The notes beneath the pieces were generated by a model. It had not been told where the DNA came from and ran no database searches. It saw nothing but the letters and a program-made list of their open reading frames with translations. A DNA stretch of 64,000 bases from Oikopleura dioica (Eukaryota > Chordata > Appendicularia > Copelata > Oikopleuridae): NCBI GenBank assembly GCA_907165135.1, contig OU015567.1, forward strand, positions 5,151,001 to 5,215,000, written 5' to 3'. The translations under genes and the position numbers were made by a program. Positions within the stretch are counted from its first letter, which is position 1; each line of letters opens with the position of its first letter. Positions 9,895-20,977 of this stretch are shown in pieces.

Positions 9895-12102
9895 TTATTC
9901 ATCCTTTTTATCAGAATCAAGGGGAACAACTTCAAAATACTTTTGAATAAAAACTTCGACGCGCTCGAAAATGCGGAATGGCAGGCTGAGCTTGAAGAAA
10001 ACGAAGGGAAAGTAGAATATTAGACCGCCAAAAGCCATGGCAGCGGCGATTGCATATGCTGGACTTGGGTACTCTAGAATTAAAATCAGTAAAAATGACC
10101 TGGAAGTGGAAAATTACCGATAAGAGGGCCAATGACCAAGTAAGCAGAAATGCAAGCACACAGAATCGGAATCGGAAGCCAAACTCTGAAAGCCCGTTCT
10201 TTCGACTTGTAAGGCTCTTTGAAGCGGAAAACGATGAGCGAGACGAATGTCATGAAATAAATCAGCCACATGGCGAAGGAAAAGTAATCCAGTAAATTTT
10301 CAATCGAAGAGGAGTCCGGGATCAGCATAATGATGCCCAGGCAGGTGTTGAAAACAACCGCCATCAGAGGAGTGAGTCTTTCATGATTTCACTTGGAATC
10401 AAAAATTTCTCCGAAAAAAAAAATTTTTTTTTCTGGAAATTTTTGAAAAAAATTTTTTTGTCAAAATTTTAGAAAAAAATTTTTTTTTGTCGAAATTTTA
10501 AAAAAGAAATTGATTCCTTTTCTGAGATACGATAAGAATCTTGGAAAATGACCATTTGAAGCCGCAGCGTAGGACAATCTAGCCGCGGTAAAAGCCGACC
10601 CGTTGGAAGCTCCAAAAGTTGAGCAAGCGACGCCGATCGGGACAATCCACGCGAATCCCTTGAAAACACGGTCGCCGAAAGTGATCGCGACGGCGCTAGA
10701 AAAAACAAAGTTCAAAATCTCTTGAATTGGATGAACGTACTTGGAATTGAGCAGTTCGGTCGGTGACATGGCGGCAAAGTAGGCGATGTTAGTCAAGACA
10801 TAAGCGACAGTTGTCAATGTCATTCCGACGATCACGACGATTGGGAAGTTGCGAACTTACGTGGTTGGATAAACAATCAAAGTTCGAATCAAAATGTCTC
10901 TTTTTCCAGGCGGCACTGGTTACATCGCCGGATGTCCCCGGATGTCGCCGAATTTCGCCGGATGTCGCTGAATGTCGCCAGATAGGTCTCTACTTTTGAC
11001 CAAAAACAAAAAGATGGCGACACTCGTTGACATTCAGCTACATTCAGCGACATTCAGCGACATTCAGCGACATTCGCCGACATTCGCCGACATTCGGCGA
11101 CATAACCAGGGCTCCCGCTTTTTCCCACCATGCCTGGGTCGATTAGCTCTTCAGAGACATAGTTGAGCTGGTTCCATCCATCGTAGCTCCACATTCCGTT
11201 ATAAATCGCGATAGCCCAAGCGGAAGCAGAGCTATTTTTCTGGTTCACAATTAAAATTTCAATTTCGACAAAAAGTCCTCTTATTTTTCTAACCAGGGAC
11301 CTTGAAGTGCCTTCAAAGGCGTTTTGAAAGTTTTCAGTGTTGCCTTCTCCCATGTAGACGAATCCGCCGATTATGATTGCGGCGATCAAGGAAAGCTTGG
11401 CGACAGTGAAGACAATCTGCATCCTTTCGGACGCCTTGACGGACAAGCCATTGACGATGGAAATGAAAAGCAGGGCGCAAATAGCAACCAATCGTTTGAG
11501 ATCATTGGGCGGGTCGCATCCGGGATAAAACGGAGCGGTCGTGTACTCAGCGAAGGCGGAGACGATTACTGCCAGCGAAGCGGGTTTGCAGAGAATGATA
11601 TTTGTCCAACCGATCAAGAAGCCGACGATGCTTCCGTAGGCTCTGTAGCAGTAGGAGTACTCCGCTCCGGCTTCTTGGATCAGCAAACCGAGCTCTGAAA
11701 AGGTCTTTTCAATTCCGACTCGATTGTAGATTCTTACCGATATAAGAAAGGGATGAAATAATGGCGATAAAACCGCATATGCACCAGACAATAAGGGCTG
11801 ATCCAACTGAGCCAGTCATGCTGAAGATTTTATTGAAAACCATAATGCTTTTGGATTTTTAGTAAATAACGGTCTTTTTTTCAATTCTTATAGTGAGAAC
11901 TTCACCGCTTCTATTCTATTGTATATTTGCCTAGTCTAGCTTACCTGATAATACCAGTCGGAGAAATAAAAATCCCGGATCCGATCATCGTTCCTACTGT
12001 AATGGCGATTCCTCCCGCAAGAGTGATATTTCTCTTGAGCTCAACTCCATTTGACTTTTCACTAGAAATGGAATCATTATCATCTGCCTCGATTTTCGTC
12101 AT
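9895..12102 (-). CDS. SLC7A9-like: Heteromeric amino-acid transporter light chain, b0,+AT-like (SLC7A9 group)
   Basis: ATG at 12100-12102 opens [19 protein letters not shown] and then [20 protein letters not shown], the conserved TM1 signature of SLC7 light chains. Downstream exons give [114 protein letters not shown] and a C-terminus [26 protein letters not shown], ..ASNGS.FTA.RL and the EVVP tail fit the b0,+AT branch (cystine/dibasic exchanger partnered by rBAT) better than LAT1/2. About 12 membrane helices are expected. Residues near the C-terminal side of TM6 lie around [10 protein letters not shown]. The intron at about 10860-11135 is enlarged by a GTCGC-rich inverted repeat. A cryptic exon ([14 protein letters not shown]) near 10700-10740 is probably intronic. 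Confidence 0.85.
10915..11105. repeat. Inverted array of short cgctgaatgtcgc-type repeats in an SLC7-like intron
   Basis: At 10921-10985 the unit cgccggatgtcgctgaatgt recurs, and at 11025-11105 its reverse complement (gacattcagcgacattcgcc) is tandemly repeated about eight times, so the intron can form a long hairpin. Related direct repeats occur at about 30175-30245. The arms lie between the exons ending LIDPGM and starting [11 protein letters not shown]. Confidence 0.75.
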
Positions 12103-12445
12103 TTTTTGAAAATGAAATCGGCAAAGTCAATTTCGAATATTCAACTATTTGAGGACCCAGGAGCACTATCGACATATAAAAACGGGTATAAAATAGAATA
12201 AATTCCATAGAGACTGGATGACAATTACGTAAGCAACAAGCAGACAGAGATTTTTTTAAATAAAGGAATTTTTATTCTCACACGTTTCTTTTCAGGTCAA
12301 TCGTGGTCGCAGTACTCGAAATAAAGGGGATAAAAAAGGATAATCCGGAGGTTAAAAGTTAAAATCATCTAAGGATTAAACAGACTGATCTTCTGGTTTT
12401 ATAAGACCACGTGGTTTCTTTTGTCTGGAGAATTATACACTACCG

Positions 12446-12980
12446 CTTAACCTTAGCCGGCCAAAATGTCATTTCTGACCCTACCGGCCAAATGCACCAT
12501 GAGTGGTGCATCACCTGCTAATATTCTTGAAAAATTCAACTCAAAGTCTATTACGTACGTCTTTGGGTTTGTTTTTGGGTTATTGGTAAGTGTTCGGGTC
12601 TTGGTTTTAGTTTGGGTTTGAGTTTGGGTGCTGATTAAGGCTTGGGTTTCAGCATCAGATAGAGTCTTCCAATTCAAAGAGGGAGACTATTCGGCGAATT
12701 TTTCGGAAAAATACTGCCTACCGGCCAAAAGCACCATCAGTGGTGTCGGCGCTAATGTAGCAATGCACCATACATGGTGCATGCAGTTATTCTCAAAATA
12801 AGCCTATTTCCGAACCCTAACCCTAACCAAGGGTAGTCGAAAGGTAACCTAATGGGTAGCTTATCGATAAATAGCCCTACAGTTTCTTCCGTTTTTCTGA
12901 ACTCAAAATCACTTCGGTGGGAGACCTAATTCTTTGACCCCTGTTCCATAGATGGTGCACCCTGGCCGGCTAAGGTTAAG
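12446..12980. mobile_element. Short inverted-repeat element with 17-bp termini and TGGTGCA palindromes
   Basis: Termini cttaaccttagccggcc (12446-12462) and ggccggctaaggttaag (12964-12980) are perfect inverted repeats. Inside are several palindromes around GGTGCA (12495-12512, 12731-12748, 12765-12783, 12952-12962), repeated accggccaaa motifs, a GGGTTT/GGGTTTG-rich tract at 12555-12650, and two telomere-like CCCTAA units near 12823. No transposase frame is present, so it is a non-autonomous element. A target-site duplication is not obvious. Confidence 0.7.
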
Positions 12981-13393
12981 AAAAAATGTATAAAGTAGAC
13001 AACCTACTTTTCTGATTTTTCGACCATCTTCCTTAAAAATTCTCAATTCTCAAAATCTCTTTTTCATAACTGCCCCGAATTCGAATTGAATTCCAAATTC
13101 CAAGAGTCAAGGTAATTCTCGCGGCTCGATTTTAATCGTCAAAAATAAAATTCAAAATGTCACGAAATTTTTCTGCGTCGATCTTTGAGCTTCGATAGTA
13201 CGCAAGAATGAACAAGCAACGAACGGATGACGATACAATAGGCCCCCGGGGAGGCTCTTTCAAAGCGGTACCTTCCGAGATTTTTTTTTTCTTGTTTGAG
13301 TATCAGCTTTTTTTGACGATTATTGCTAAACTTTAACGCTTTCTTTAATGAACTTTGAAGGCAAAAAAAGAGCTTTTCTAATCTTCGAAACTA

Positions 13394-13575
13394 GGCTCGG
13401 GAACCTGTGTAGAAAACCTGAGTCAGGGCCTGAGAAAGCCAAAATGAAAAGTCGCTTTCTGCTTTTTTATGTCGAAGCCGCTTCGCGGCTTTGTTAAAAA
13501 GAAGCCGCTACGCGGCTTTTCAGTTTAGCCCTTTTTCGCCCTGACTCAGGTTTCTTACACAGGTTGCTTAGCCCA
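13394..13575. mobile_element. Family A inverted-repeat element
   Basis: Ends are gctcgggaacctgtgtagaa and its reverse complement, with cctgagtcagggcctgag inside. The core has two aagccgc/gcggctt hairpins separated by a run of A/T. This is the typical full-length form of the family repeated across the window. No coding capacity. Confidence 0.8.
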
Positions 13576-13718
13576 GTTTGTCAAATAATAAACAAAAACA
13601 ACCTCATCGCGGCCATTCTTTTATTGGTGGATCATAAAATTTCCAGCCAAAGAAAAAGAAGAGCGATAGTATCTCAGTTTGAAATCTTTGCGCTTTTCTT
13701 TTTTGACGAACTGAGAAA

Positions 13719-14140
13719 ATGAGCGAGAAGTTTCACCAAATACCAAGCGCCGAGATAAAACGTCAGCTCCAGAATTCTGAGGTTTTATTTATCGATGTTC
13801 GGGCGGCGTACGAATTGGAATCGGGGAAGATTCAGGCGGACAGATTTCTCAATATTCCTCACTCAGGTTTGTCCCGTTCTTTTCCAGTTACAATAATTTT
13901 TTGAAGATATCGTCCACCAGTTCATGCAAAAAGATGAGGATTTCAAGACGATTCATGGGATCGAAAAGCCGAAGAAAAATCAGAAAATAATTGTCTACTG
14001 CAAAAGTGGTAGAAGAGGAGAAATGGCACAGGTTAGCAGTTACCAATCGGCCTGGGCTGAAAACATCTATTCAGGCATTTTTGGTTGAGCTTGGCTATTC
14101 TGACGTCTCTAATTGGGCCGGTGGATATCACAAATTATGA
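13719..14140 (+). CDS. Single-domain rhodanese (sulfurtransferase-like)
   Basis: Three exons join in phase: MSEKFHQIPSAEIKRQLQNS through FIDVRAAYELESGKI, then DIVHQFMQKDEDFKTIHGIE, then AFLVELGYSDVSNWAGGYHK and the stop. FIDVR.AYE...GKI..A is the CH2A-like N-terminal rhodanese motif, IIVYCKSGRRG carries the catalytic Cys in the six-residue active-site loop (CKSGRR), and NWAGGY is the C-terminal motif. At about 115 residues it matches stand-alone thiosulfate:GSH sulfurtransferase-type proteins. Predicted role: transfer of sulfane sulfur to thiols such as glutathione. No targeting peptide is seen. Introns are 30-45 nt. Start chosen at the first in-frame ATG just after an A-rich leader. Confidence 0.88.
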
Positions 14141-14535
14141 ATAGAAATTGTCGAAACGAAATTTTATTAAAAAATTAAGAAACTTAAATCACGAAACTGT
14201 GGTTATATATAAGCCCCGCAATTTTCTCATAAGTTAATTTGTAAAAAAATAATGAAAAAATTATTTGTTAAAAAATGTTTATCGAAAAGTCCACTAGGTA
14301 TGTTTTTTAAAAGGTGCGCTAATGAGCGTTATCCTGCCTATTATGTTATAATATTCTTTGAAAAACTATGATTATGAATCATAATTTATGATACTGAATA
14401 AAATGACTGTCAAAAATATTTTCTGGCTTTGCTTCCAGCAGATTAATGAAGAAAAAAAGACTTTGTTTTAATCAGTTTTCAAGTTTATTTATTTATAAGC
14501 AGTATTCATATTTACAGCATACAAATTTTCAAAAC

Positions 14536-14665
14536 AGTGTTGTAGATCTTCTTCGAAGAATATCTTCATCGAAATCGTCTTTGTCATCTTTCTCGATCGT
14601 CTGGAGCCTTCCTGTCCCAATAATCGCGATTCGGGCCGAGCGGATCCTTGGCTCATCATTTTCGC
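14536..14665 (-). CDS. Possible C-terminal exon, function unknown
   Basis: On the minus strand an open stretch encodes ENDEPRIRSARIAIIGTGRL followed by QTIEKDDKDDFDEDILRRRS and TTLF before a TGA. Charged composition and codon pattern look coding. Upstream exons and a start were not found, and a plus-strand frame overlaps it. No domain is recognised. Confidence 0.3.
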
Positions 14666-15072
14666 ATTTTTTGGCGAAAAAAATTATACCTGTTTTGTTT
14701 TTATATGGCCATATAATTTTCTAGGTATTTGAGTCAAAAAAGTCGATCGAGAAAAAACTTGCGCGAAAAAAAAATTTTATTTACAAGAAAAAAAAATTAA
14801 TTTATAATAAGCATTTTAATTTAAATCCCAAATTTCAACGAAAAATCCAAACTTAGGGGGGTATACCCTTAAGTCATAATTTGGCGCATTTTGGAGCTTG
14901 AGTCTTTCGCAAGCTATCAGTTAGAAATTGAATGGTTCTTGAAAAAATCTTGATATTGATTCTGAAGAAGCGCCAATTTGGAAGAGAAAAAATTTGAAAG
15001 ATGGGATTATGGTTAGCCCCTCCGAAGATGAGGGGATGAGAAGTGAGTGAGCGATTTTCTAAGGGGAGCGCG

Positions 15073-16358
15073 TTAGAGGGTCTCATCAGGATTTTGCTCG
15101 TCGAAGAGGCCGGTGTAGGCGTCTTTGATTCGCCCGTGGATCTTTTCGAGACGGCTGGAGTGGTTGTTGTAGGTGACCTGGAAACAGATGATGATTTTCG
15201 CAAAAAATGAGCCGCAAAAAAGCCGAATCGAACAAGTCGAAAAATGGAAAGTTGACAATTATGATCAGTTTTTTGTTTCAGCGAAGCCGTTTTGCGGCTT
15301 TTCTTATACTTAAGCCGCAGCGCGGCTTTTTTTCTAGATTTTTCTAGATTCTTGATAAAAAGCCGCGGGCGGCTTTTGAGAAAAATAAATCAGAAAAAGA
15401 CGCTTTTAAGTCAGAAAATTCGAGTCGAAACCGCTGCGATCAATATTTTGTCTAGAATCGACTCGAATTTTCTGACTAAAAAAGCGTTATTTTTCTGATT
15501 TATTTTTCTCAAAAGCCGCACGCGGCTTTTTCTGAACATTTTTTTGTTTCTTACCTCTCCATAGCATTCAGCAAGGTATCGGAGAATCCACTTTCTGAAG
15601 CCAGTTCCAATTTGTTTCCAAGCCAAATTCGGCTCTGCTGACAATCTTGCCAAAGCAAAGCCTCGTTCGGTTTCGTCAAATTCTTCCTCGAAGATTTTGT
15701 CGAAAATGTCGAGATCGTTGTTGTCGGCGATTTCTCGAGCAATTCGTCTTCGCTCGGCAGCGAAGAATTTCTCGTCGCTGGATCGTTTTCGTCGCTCGGT
15801 GACTGGTCGAGGGCCGCCGTGAGGAAGAGTCGGGTCGAAGAAGCCGCACTTTTCGTAGGCCTCGGTGATGGTGTCGAAGATTCGAGTGATGCCGGCGGCT
15901 GTCATGGTTGAAGCGCGGTTGGGACGGTTGACGGTTTGGCCGATTTCCATCTGAACCCATTCGCTGGCGAATCGACGGAGAGTGTTCAATCGCTGTGGAG
16001 GAGTTCGCGGGGGGACTTTTCGCTCTTCCTGGGCGGATGTGCCGACGACGAAGGAGGAGATGAGAGAGAAGCTAGAAGAAAATGAGTCAATAAGAGCTTG
16101 AAAAAAAAGGAGAAGAAAAATATCGATTTTGATGAAAAAAAAGCCGCATGCGGTTTTCGAGCCAAAATAACAAAAAATAAATGATTGATCGAAAAAGCCG
16201 CCTGCGGCTTTTTAGTCGAAATCAATTGAAAGTTTTGATAACTGAAAAGCCGCAGGCGGCTTTTTCGATGAATAATTTCTTCGATTTTTTTGGCTCAAAA
16301 GCCGCAAGCGGCTTTTTCGCATCAAAATCAATCTTTTTCTTCCAACTTACATTTTCAT
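15073..16358 (-). CDS. Secreted protein of unknown family, 209 residues
   Basis: Three exons (16351-16358, 15555-16071, 15073-15177; total 630 nt including the stop) splice with GT-AG sites in phase. The split first codons give MKIFSLISSFVVGTSAQEER, a clear signal peptide. The mature chain is charged and helical (TMTAAGITRIFDTITEAYEK, FAAERRRIAREIADNNDLDI, EEEFDETERGFALARLSAEP) and contains a possible dibasic cleavage site ERRKR near residue 95. It has few Cys. Both introns are several hundred bases, unusually long here, and hold arrays of aagccgc/gcggctt hairpins. No family recognised; possibly a house or extracellular-matrix component if the organism is a larvacean. Confidence 0.72.
15285..15535. 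repeat. Small GCGGCTT hairpins within intron 2 of the secreted gene
   Basis: Several aagccg...cggctt palindromes (15284-15300, 15311-15328, 15360-15376, 15515-15530). They are embedded in a larger inverted repeat: cagaaaaagacgctttt/aagtcagaaaattcgagtcg at 15391-15428 pairs with cgactcgaattttctgac and the following bases at 15459-15500. The same units form the core of family A elements. Confidence 0.7.
16138..16320. repeat. GCGGCTT hairpin array within intron 1 of the secreted gene
   Basis: Five copies of aaaagccgcNNgcggctttt-like palindromes (near 16140, 16193, 16244, 16298 and variants) are spaced about 50 bases apart. They lie between the 8-base first exon and exon 2 of the secreted gene. 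Confidence 0.7.
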
Positions 16359-16734
16359 TTTGAAGATTTAACTGTCGGTTTTTAGCTTCTGTCTCTTGGT
16401 AACTTTTTCGCTGCGCTTCGAAAGCTTAGTTTGATGATTTCGAAAAGCTCGACGTGCGTTTTTATATGCGTCGCGCGCCGCGCTAGAATGCGCTTGGGCG
16501 CCGGAAAATCCTCCTGGTGGCGAGCGCCGCGCGGATCTGCTGGTGGAGGAGCGCTGGATTTTTTTTCTCTGATTTTTTCCTCTGCTTTTCTGTTTTATGG
16601 TGTTGAAAGGGTTAATTGATTAATTTCAAGTTGAGTCTCCTGACATAATTTTCATGCAATTAACCGTGGAGGTCAATGACAAAATAACAGTTTTCAAAAA
16701 ATCACGTTTTTAAAAAAATCAATTCTGATCTCGC

Positions 16735-16885
16735 CAACCTGTTTCGAAAACCTGACTCAGGATCTACGTAAACGTTCCTAAATAAAAAGCCGCGCCTAAG
16801 CGAACCGGCTTCCAAAACTTTAATTCGAATTTTTTTTCTTAAAATGTTTTTAACCCTGAGTCAGGGTCCCTGAATCAAACCTCTT
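16735..16885. mobile_element. Degenerate family A element
   Basis: gtttcgaaaacctgactcagg at the left and ccctgagtcagggtccctga near 16852-16875 at the right, with a decayed hairpin core (aagccgcgcctaagcgaacc). Confidence 0.5.
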
Positions 16886-17487
16886 TTTTTCATCATTCTC
16901 ATGAAAGCCGGGTGCGGCTTAAATTAAATTTATTGTCAAAATCATCAATTAAATTATCAAAACAAAAAAATAAAATTATTTCCTTTTTTGATTAAAATCA
17001 AATTGATAATCTTCAACATGAAAATTGTCGTTTCCATAATAGAATTCGCTTGAACCGGATTTGAATAAGAAAACTCTTTATTTCCGTTCAAATAAAAAGC
17101 GAATGCGTTTCGCAACGTGGATGTGCATCTTTGCTGCTTGACTTTGCATTTTGCGACTGACGTTATCGCGAGCTAAAAACGAGGGTTTTCAGGTTTTATG
17201 CTCCACCAAAATTTGACGCGTTCAAAATTTTATTAGAAAACGCTAGAGATGGCCAATATTCGAAAAATATTGTAAAATAAAAAAAAACGAAAAAAATATT
17301 TTGAATCCGCTCAATCCCACTTTTCCATGACGCGTTCTAAAGTCATCATCGTTCAAGAGCTGCAATCAAGAAGTTTTGAAATTATATAAAATTTTGAAGA
17401 GCCGATTAGTTGATCATTCTCAAGATTCAACCTCTTCAAATGATTTTTTCTTGAGATCCAGTATGTTATCCTTAATAAAACCGCGGA

Positions 17488-17713
17488 ATTAAGGGTGGAA
17501 GCGACAAACAAATTGCGACAAAATTTGTCGACAAAACGTCGAAAAATCTTTTCCACAAAAAAAATTGTCGACAAAACTTCGAAAAATCTTTGCGACAAAA
17601 AGTTGTCGACAATTTTCGAAAAGTTTTTGCGACAAAAATTTGTGGACAAAATTTTAAAAATCATCGCGACAAAAAAAAATATCGACAAATCTCGAATTTC
17701 ATGACGACACCCT
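17488..17713. repeat. GTCGACAAA tandem repeat bounded by aagggtg ends
   Basis: At least five units of the type gcgacaaaatttgtcgacaa / ttcgaaaaatcttt recur between 17510 and 17700. The flanks read attaagggtggaagc and gacacccttatt, short inverted termini shared with other elements in the window. The same unit appears as a foldback at 18138-18268. Confidence 0.6.
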
Positions 17714-17928
17714 TATTTCAGCTTAAATTAAATTATTTCTACGATCGATTTGATAATTTTCGGGAAAAATTCATGAATGTCAGATATTTTGATCCGAAAA
17801 AAGGAAAGCTTAATCTTTTTCTGTTCACTTTGAATAAATAATTCACAGAAGAGATTAAGGAAACATGAAGTACTAACGTCCTTTTGAGAATCCATTCAAG
17901 CGAGTTTAGAGGCTGAATATTTTCGCAG

Positions 17929-18514
17929 CTCGGAAAAAGGGATCAGTTCAGAATCACAAGTGCGCGAAATCGAAGAAGTCGAGAAATCGAAGAAATCGAA
18001 AAAATGGAGAGAACCGAAAGTGAAACGACTTCGAGCCAGATTTACGATGCTTTTTTGTTTGGGTAGGTCTTGTCCTGTGTAGAAAACCTGAGTCAGTCTT
18101 TTGGTTTCTGACTCAGGTTTTCGACATTTTACCGAGTCGAAATTGTCGACAAATCTTGAAAAGTCTTTGTGACAAAATTTTTCGAAAAAATTTTTGGTCT
18201 AAATGATTTTTAAAAATTTGTCGACAGTTTTTTTGTCGCAAAGATTTTTCAAGATTTGTCGACAATTTATCATTATTGTAGGCTTTCCCATACAATGCGC
18301 GTCTTGGCGATTCTGTATCTGCTCTTCATCCTCCTACTCGGCACTTTGGATCTCATTTCCTACTACCACTTAAAATCCAAGCCAAGCGATAAAAAAGAGC
18401 GTGAACCCGCAATTACAACCGTTTTCCCCTCCTCAAAAGTTATCGCTTCCACAGATTATTCTCCCATTTGACAGAGAGTCCTGGACATCTCGACTCCGGA
18501 GCAAGCAGTTTAAA
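17929..18514 (+). CDS. Single-pass membrane protein of unknown function, incomplete model
   Basis: An exon at 17929-18059 after a tttcgcag acceptor encodes SEKGISSESQVREIEEVEKS and a Lys/Arg-rich segment ending RARFTMLFCL. The next exon, from about 18284, gives LSHTMRVLAILYLLFILLLG and TLDLISYYHLKSKPSDKKER, a strong TM helix with a charged following segment. The join is in frame only with a GG-AG intron (canonical GT would shift the frame). The intron contains a small family A copy and a foldback. The C-terminus either reads into a stop at 18471 or splices (gttatc...gacag) to RVLDISTPEQAV ending at 18514. First exon not found. Confidence 0.45.
18075..18126. mobile_element. Short family A element in an intron
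   Basis: Reduced copy with ends tgtgtagaaaacctgagtca and tgactcaggttttcgaca around a 15-base spacer; the hairpin core is missing. Confidence 0.6.
18138..18268. repeat. Foldback of GTCGACAAA units in an intron
   Basis: aaattgtcgacaaatcttga near 18138 and its inverse tcaagatttgtcgacaattt near 18250 flank about 90 bases, forming a stem of about 35 base pairs including the neighbouring gacaaa/tttgtc stretches. Confidence 0.65.
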
Positions 18515-18691
18515 CGACGTGGAACCTTAAGGTAAACGTGTTGTGCTCTTTTTCTGTTTGTCTTAAGGGTGTCTAGGGGCGGAAAAGAATTAAAGCCGAA
18601 TTATTCAAAAATCGATGAAGAACCAACCCGACCCGCTGGTTCTGACGCTGAAGCTCCTCGACCAAACAGTATTTGACTCCTTTCTGATTCT

Positions 18692-18859
18692 GGGCTCGGC
18701 AACCTGAGTAGAAAACCTGAGTCAGGCCCTGGAAGAGCTAAAATGAAAATGCTGGCGAAGCCGCTTTGCGGCTTCGTTTTGAAAAAAGCCGCTATGCGGC
18801 TTTTCATTTTAGCTCTTCCAAAGCCTGACTCAGGTTTTCTACCCAGGTTTCCGAGCCCA
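18692..18859. mobile_element. Family A inverted-repeat element, full length
   Basis: Near-perfect termini gggctcggcaacctgagtag and its reverse complement ending ccgagccca. Core: two hairpins (gccgctttgcggc, gccgctatgcggc) and mirrored aagctaaaatgaaaa / tttagctctt flanks. Confidence 0.8.
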
Positions 18860-19312
18860 GGTATTTGACTCTTTCTTTTCTTTACTGTAAGACTTACAGT
18901 AAGCTTTTCCCTGAAAATCATTGCATAACAAAAAATAATACAACACGCTACTTTTCGATTATTTTCTTTCATTTTTGAAGGCATGGCATTATGACCTTAC
19001 AAAGATTAAGGGTGGAACTTCCCTTAGTAATCAAAGGCTTCAGCGGTTTGTTCTTTCAAAAACTTGAAAAGGAGAACATGCAAGATAACATCCGAGAAGT
19101 ATTTTACGAATTATTTATTATTCGAGAAATTGAAAGTTGCGACTGTATTTTCAGACTACAGGGACGTGAAAGTAGTTCAAGGATGTGCAGTATTGAAGAG
19201 AACTTTGTTCTTCGATGATTCTTATGATCTCTGCTTCAGAATAATCCCAGTTTCATTCCTTCGCAGGAAACATGTTGCCCATGACCGGCTCTTCGGTTTG
19301 GCGTGGGGATTC

Positions 19313-19920
19313 TTACTTCTTAGCTAACTTGCGCGTCTTGGCAGTGGTCTCTGAAAAGAAAGGATAAATTTCAAGCGTCTTAGACAAAATTCTCACCTCA
19401 AAAATGCGGGCTTCGGACTCCTAAAAGTTGGAGAACTGACCTGTTCGCGCAATTTAGCCCTGACATCCTGTAAAAATCTAGAGAATCCTTGTTGAAAACG
19501 TCTAGAAAAAATTTTTCTTTTTTCAACTTGAAATTTTCACTATTTTGTTCTAGCGAATTTTCGTCGATTTTGAAACTTTGAAACAATGAAATTGACTTTC
19601 TAAAATTTGAATTCGCAAGAAATCAGATTCTGCTGTGAGCATAAGAAAAAGAGTGGATTCATCTGCGCGAAACTGTAAGAACACGCATACTGTAAAAATG
19701 TGTTGTATTTTCTTTGAACACGAAATATTGACTCGTGCCGGGTGGCTCATTAGAAGCGAAGTGAGAAATTCTTTCATAAGATAATTTCTTAGGAACTCAT
19801 GCTTTAAAAACAACAAAACGCTAAAATTCAAGCCTTTTTCTTTGACCCTATTTCGTCGGAGAGACCTGGAGCGCGATGGAAATTTCTCTAGATGGCTGTT
19901 TTCAACAGAGCGCGCCTTCA
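19313..19920 (-). CDS. Possible small-exon gene, basic C-terminus
   Basis: Short exon-like pieces bounded by cag/gt signals encode DVRAKLREQ (about 19443-19469), SEARIFE (about 19397-19417) and a last piece TTAKTRKLAKK ending at 19313. An upstream frame MKARSVENSHLEKFPSRSRS at about 19861-19920 could be the start. The micro-exons look real on the minus strand but phases at the last junction do not close with canonical sites. No family recognised. Confidence 0.28.
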
Positions 19921-20299
19921 TTTTTCCTCATTCTTCGGATTTTCCCGGTCCGGCGCAGAGATATTTTGAGGTGAGTTCTTCACGAATTTTATCTATTAAT
20001 TATGATATTGATTAAGAGACCAGAAAAGAAACAGAAGCCGAAAAGTTCTGCTTCGATGTTTGCCTTCCTTCGAAAAAAAAAACGAAGGCAGAGTCGAAGT
20101 TAGTCTATACTACTAGCAACACACTGCTAGAAAAGTAGAGGAAACCACTTTCTGTCCTAACCTGCTTGGTAAAAAAACCAAGGAATCCACCAAAAAGCTG
20201 AAAATACAGTCGCAACTTTCAATAAACTTTTCATCAAAAATCATCGGTGTTTTTCAAAAGTCAGGCGTTCATATGCAGGCAGAAGATCTGAAGCACTAA

Positions 20300-20491
20300 A
20301 AAAGTCAAAACGAAAAGCCGCAAAGCGGCTTTTTGAATCGAAGCCACAAAGCGGCTTCGCAAGTATTCAAAAAGTCGTTAGTTGAAATGTCAATTTCTCG
20401 AAGGCGCTTTGCGGCTTCTTTTTCAAAAAAAGCCGCTACGCGGCTTTTCGTTTTGACTCATTCAAAGCCTTTCGTAGGTTTCCGAGCCTAG
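20300..20491. mobile_element. Family A element with three hairpins, worn left end
   Basis: Contains aaagccgcaaagcggctttt, aagccacaaagcggctt and aagccgctacgcggctt hairpins. The right end tttcgtaggtttccgagcct is recognisable; the left end is diverged. Confidence 0.6.
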
Positions 20492-20977
20492 TGTCTAAAT
20501 CGATTAATTAACAAGATAGCTGGTTTCTCCAGAAATTTGAACACTAATTTTTGAGCCAAATCAAAATTGGATCTCTGGTTTTCGCAGGTGTTGAAATACG
20601 TTCACACGTTAAAAAAAAGCTGGTGATTTGCTATTTATCGAATTTTTCTGGTGGTGAGTTTGTGAAAACTCATTCCGTCCTCCTTTGGATTATTTTCTTT
20701 TCGCACTCGATAGCCAGCGCTAGAACAACCAAAAGAAAAATTGAGACAGACTTGGGCCAGCTTGAACCTCAAACGCGCACTCTTCAGACACGAGTTTTTT
20801 AGACTCTTTCAAGCAACTCTCTTCGAGTATCAAAAAAGAGCGATAAACGACCCAAAAAATGAGAGACCGAAATGATATTTGATCAGAAAAGTGCTCTAAT
20901 TGTCCGGAACTCATGACTGCTCATCTAAAAGCTCAATGCTGCCGAAGAGCTATTTTTGAGTCGAAAATGACGTGGCT

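Noticed and set aside
12453..12677. Open frame rich in Thr-Gln/Thr-Lys
   Set aside because: It reads the GGGTTT-rich tract inside an inverted-repeat element; no gene features.
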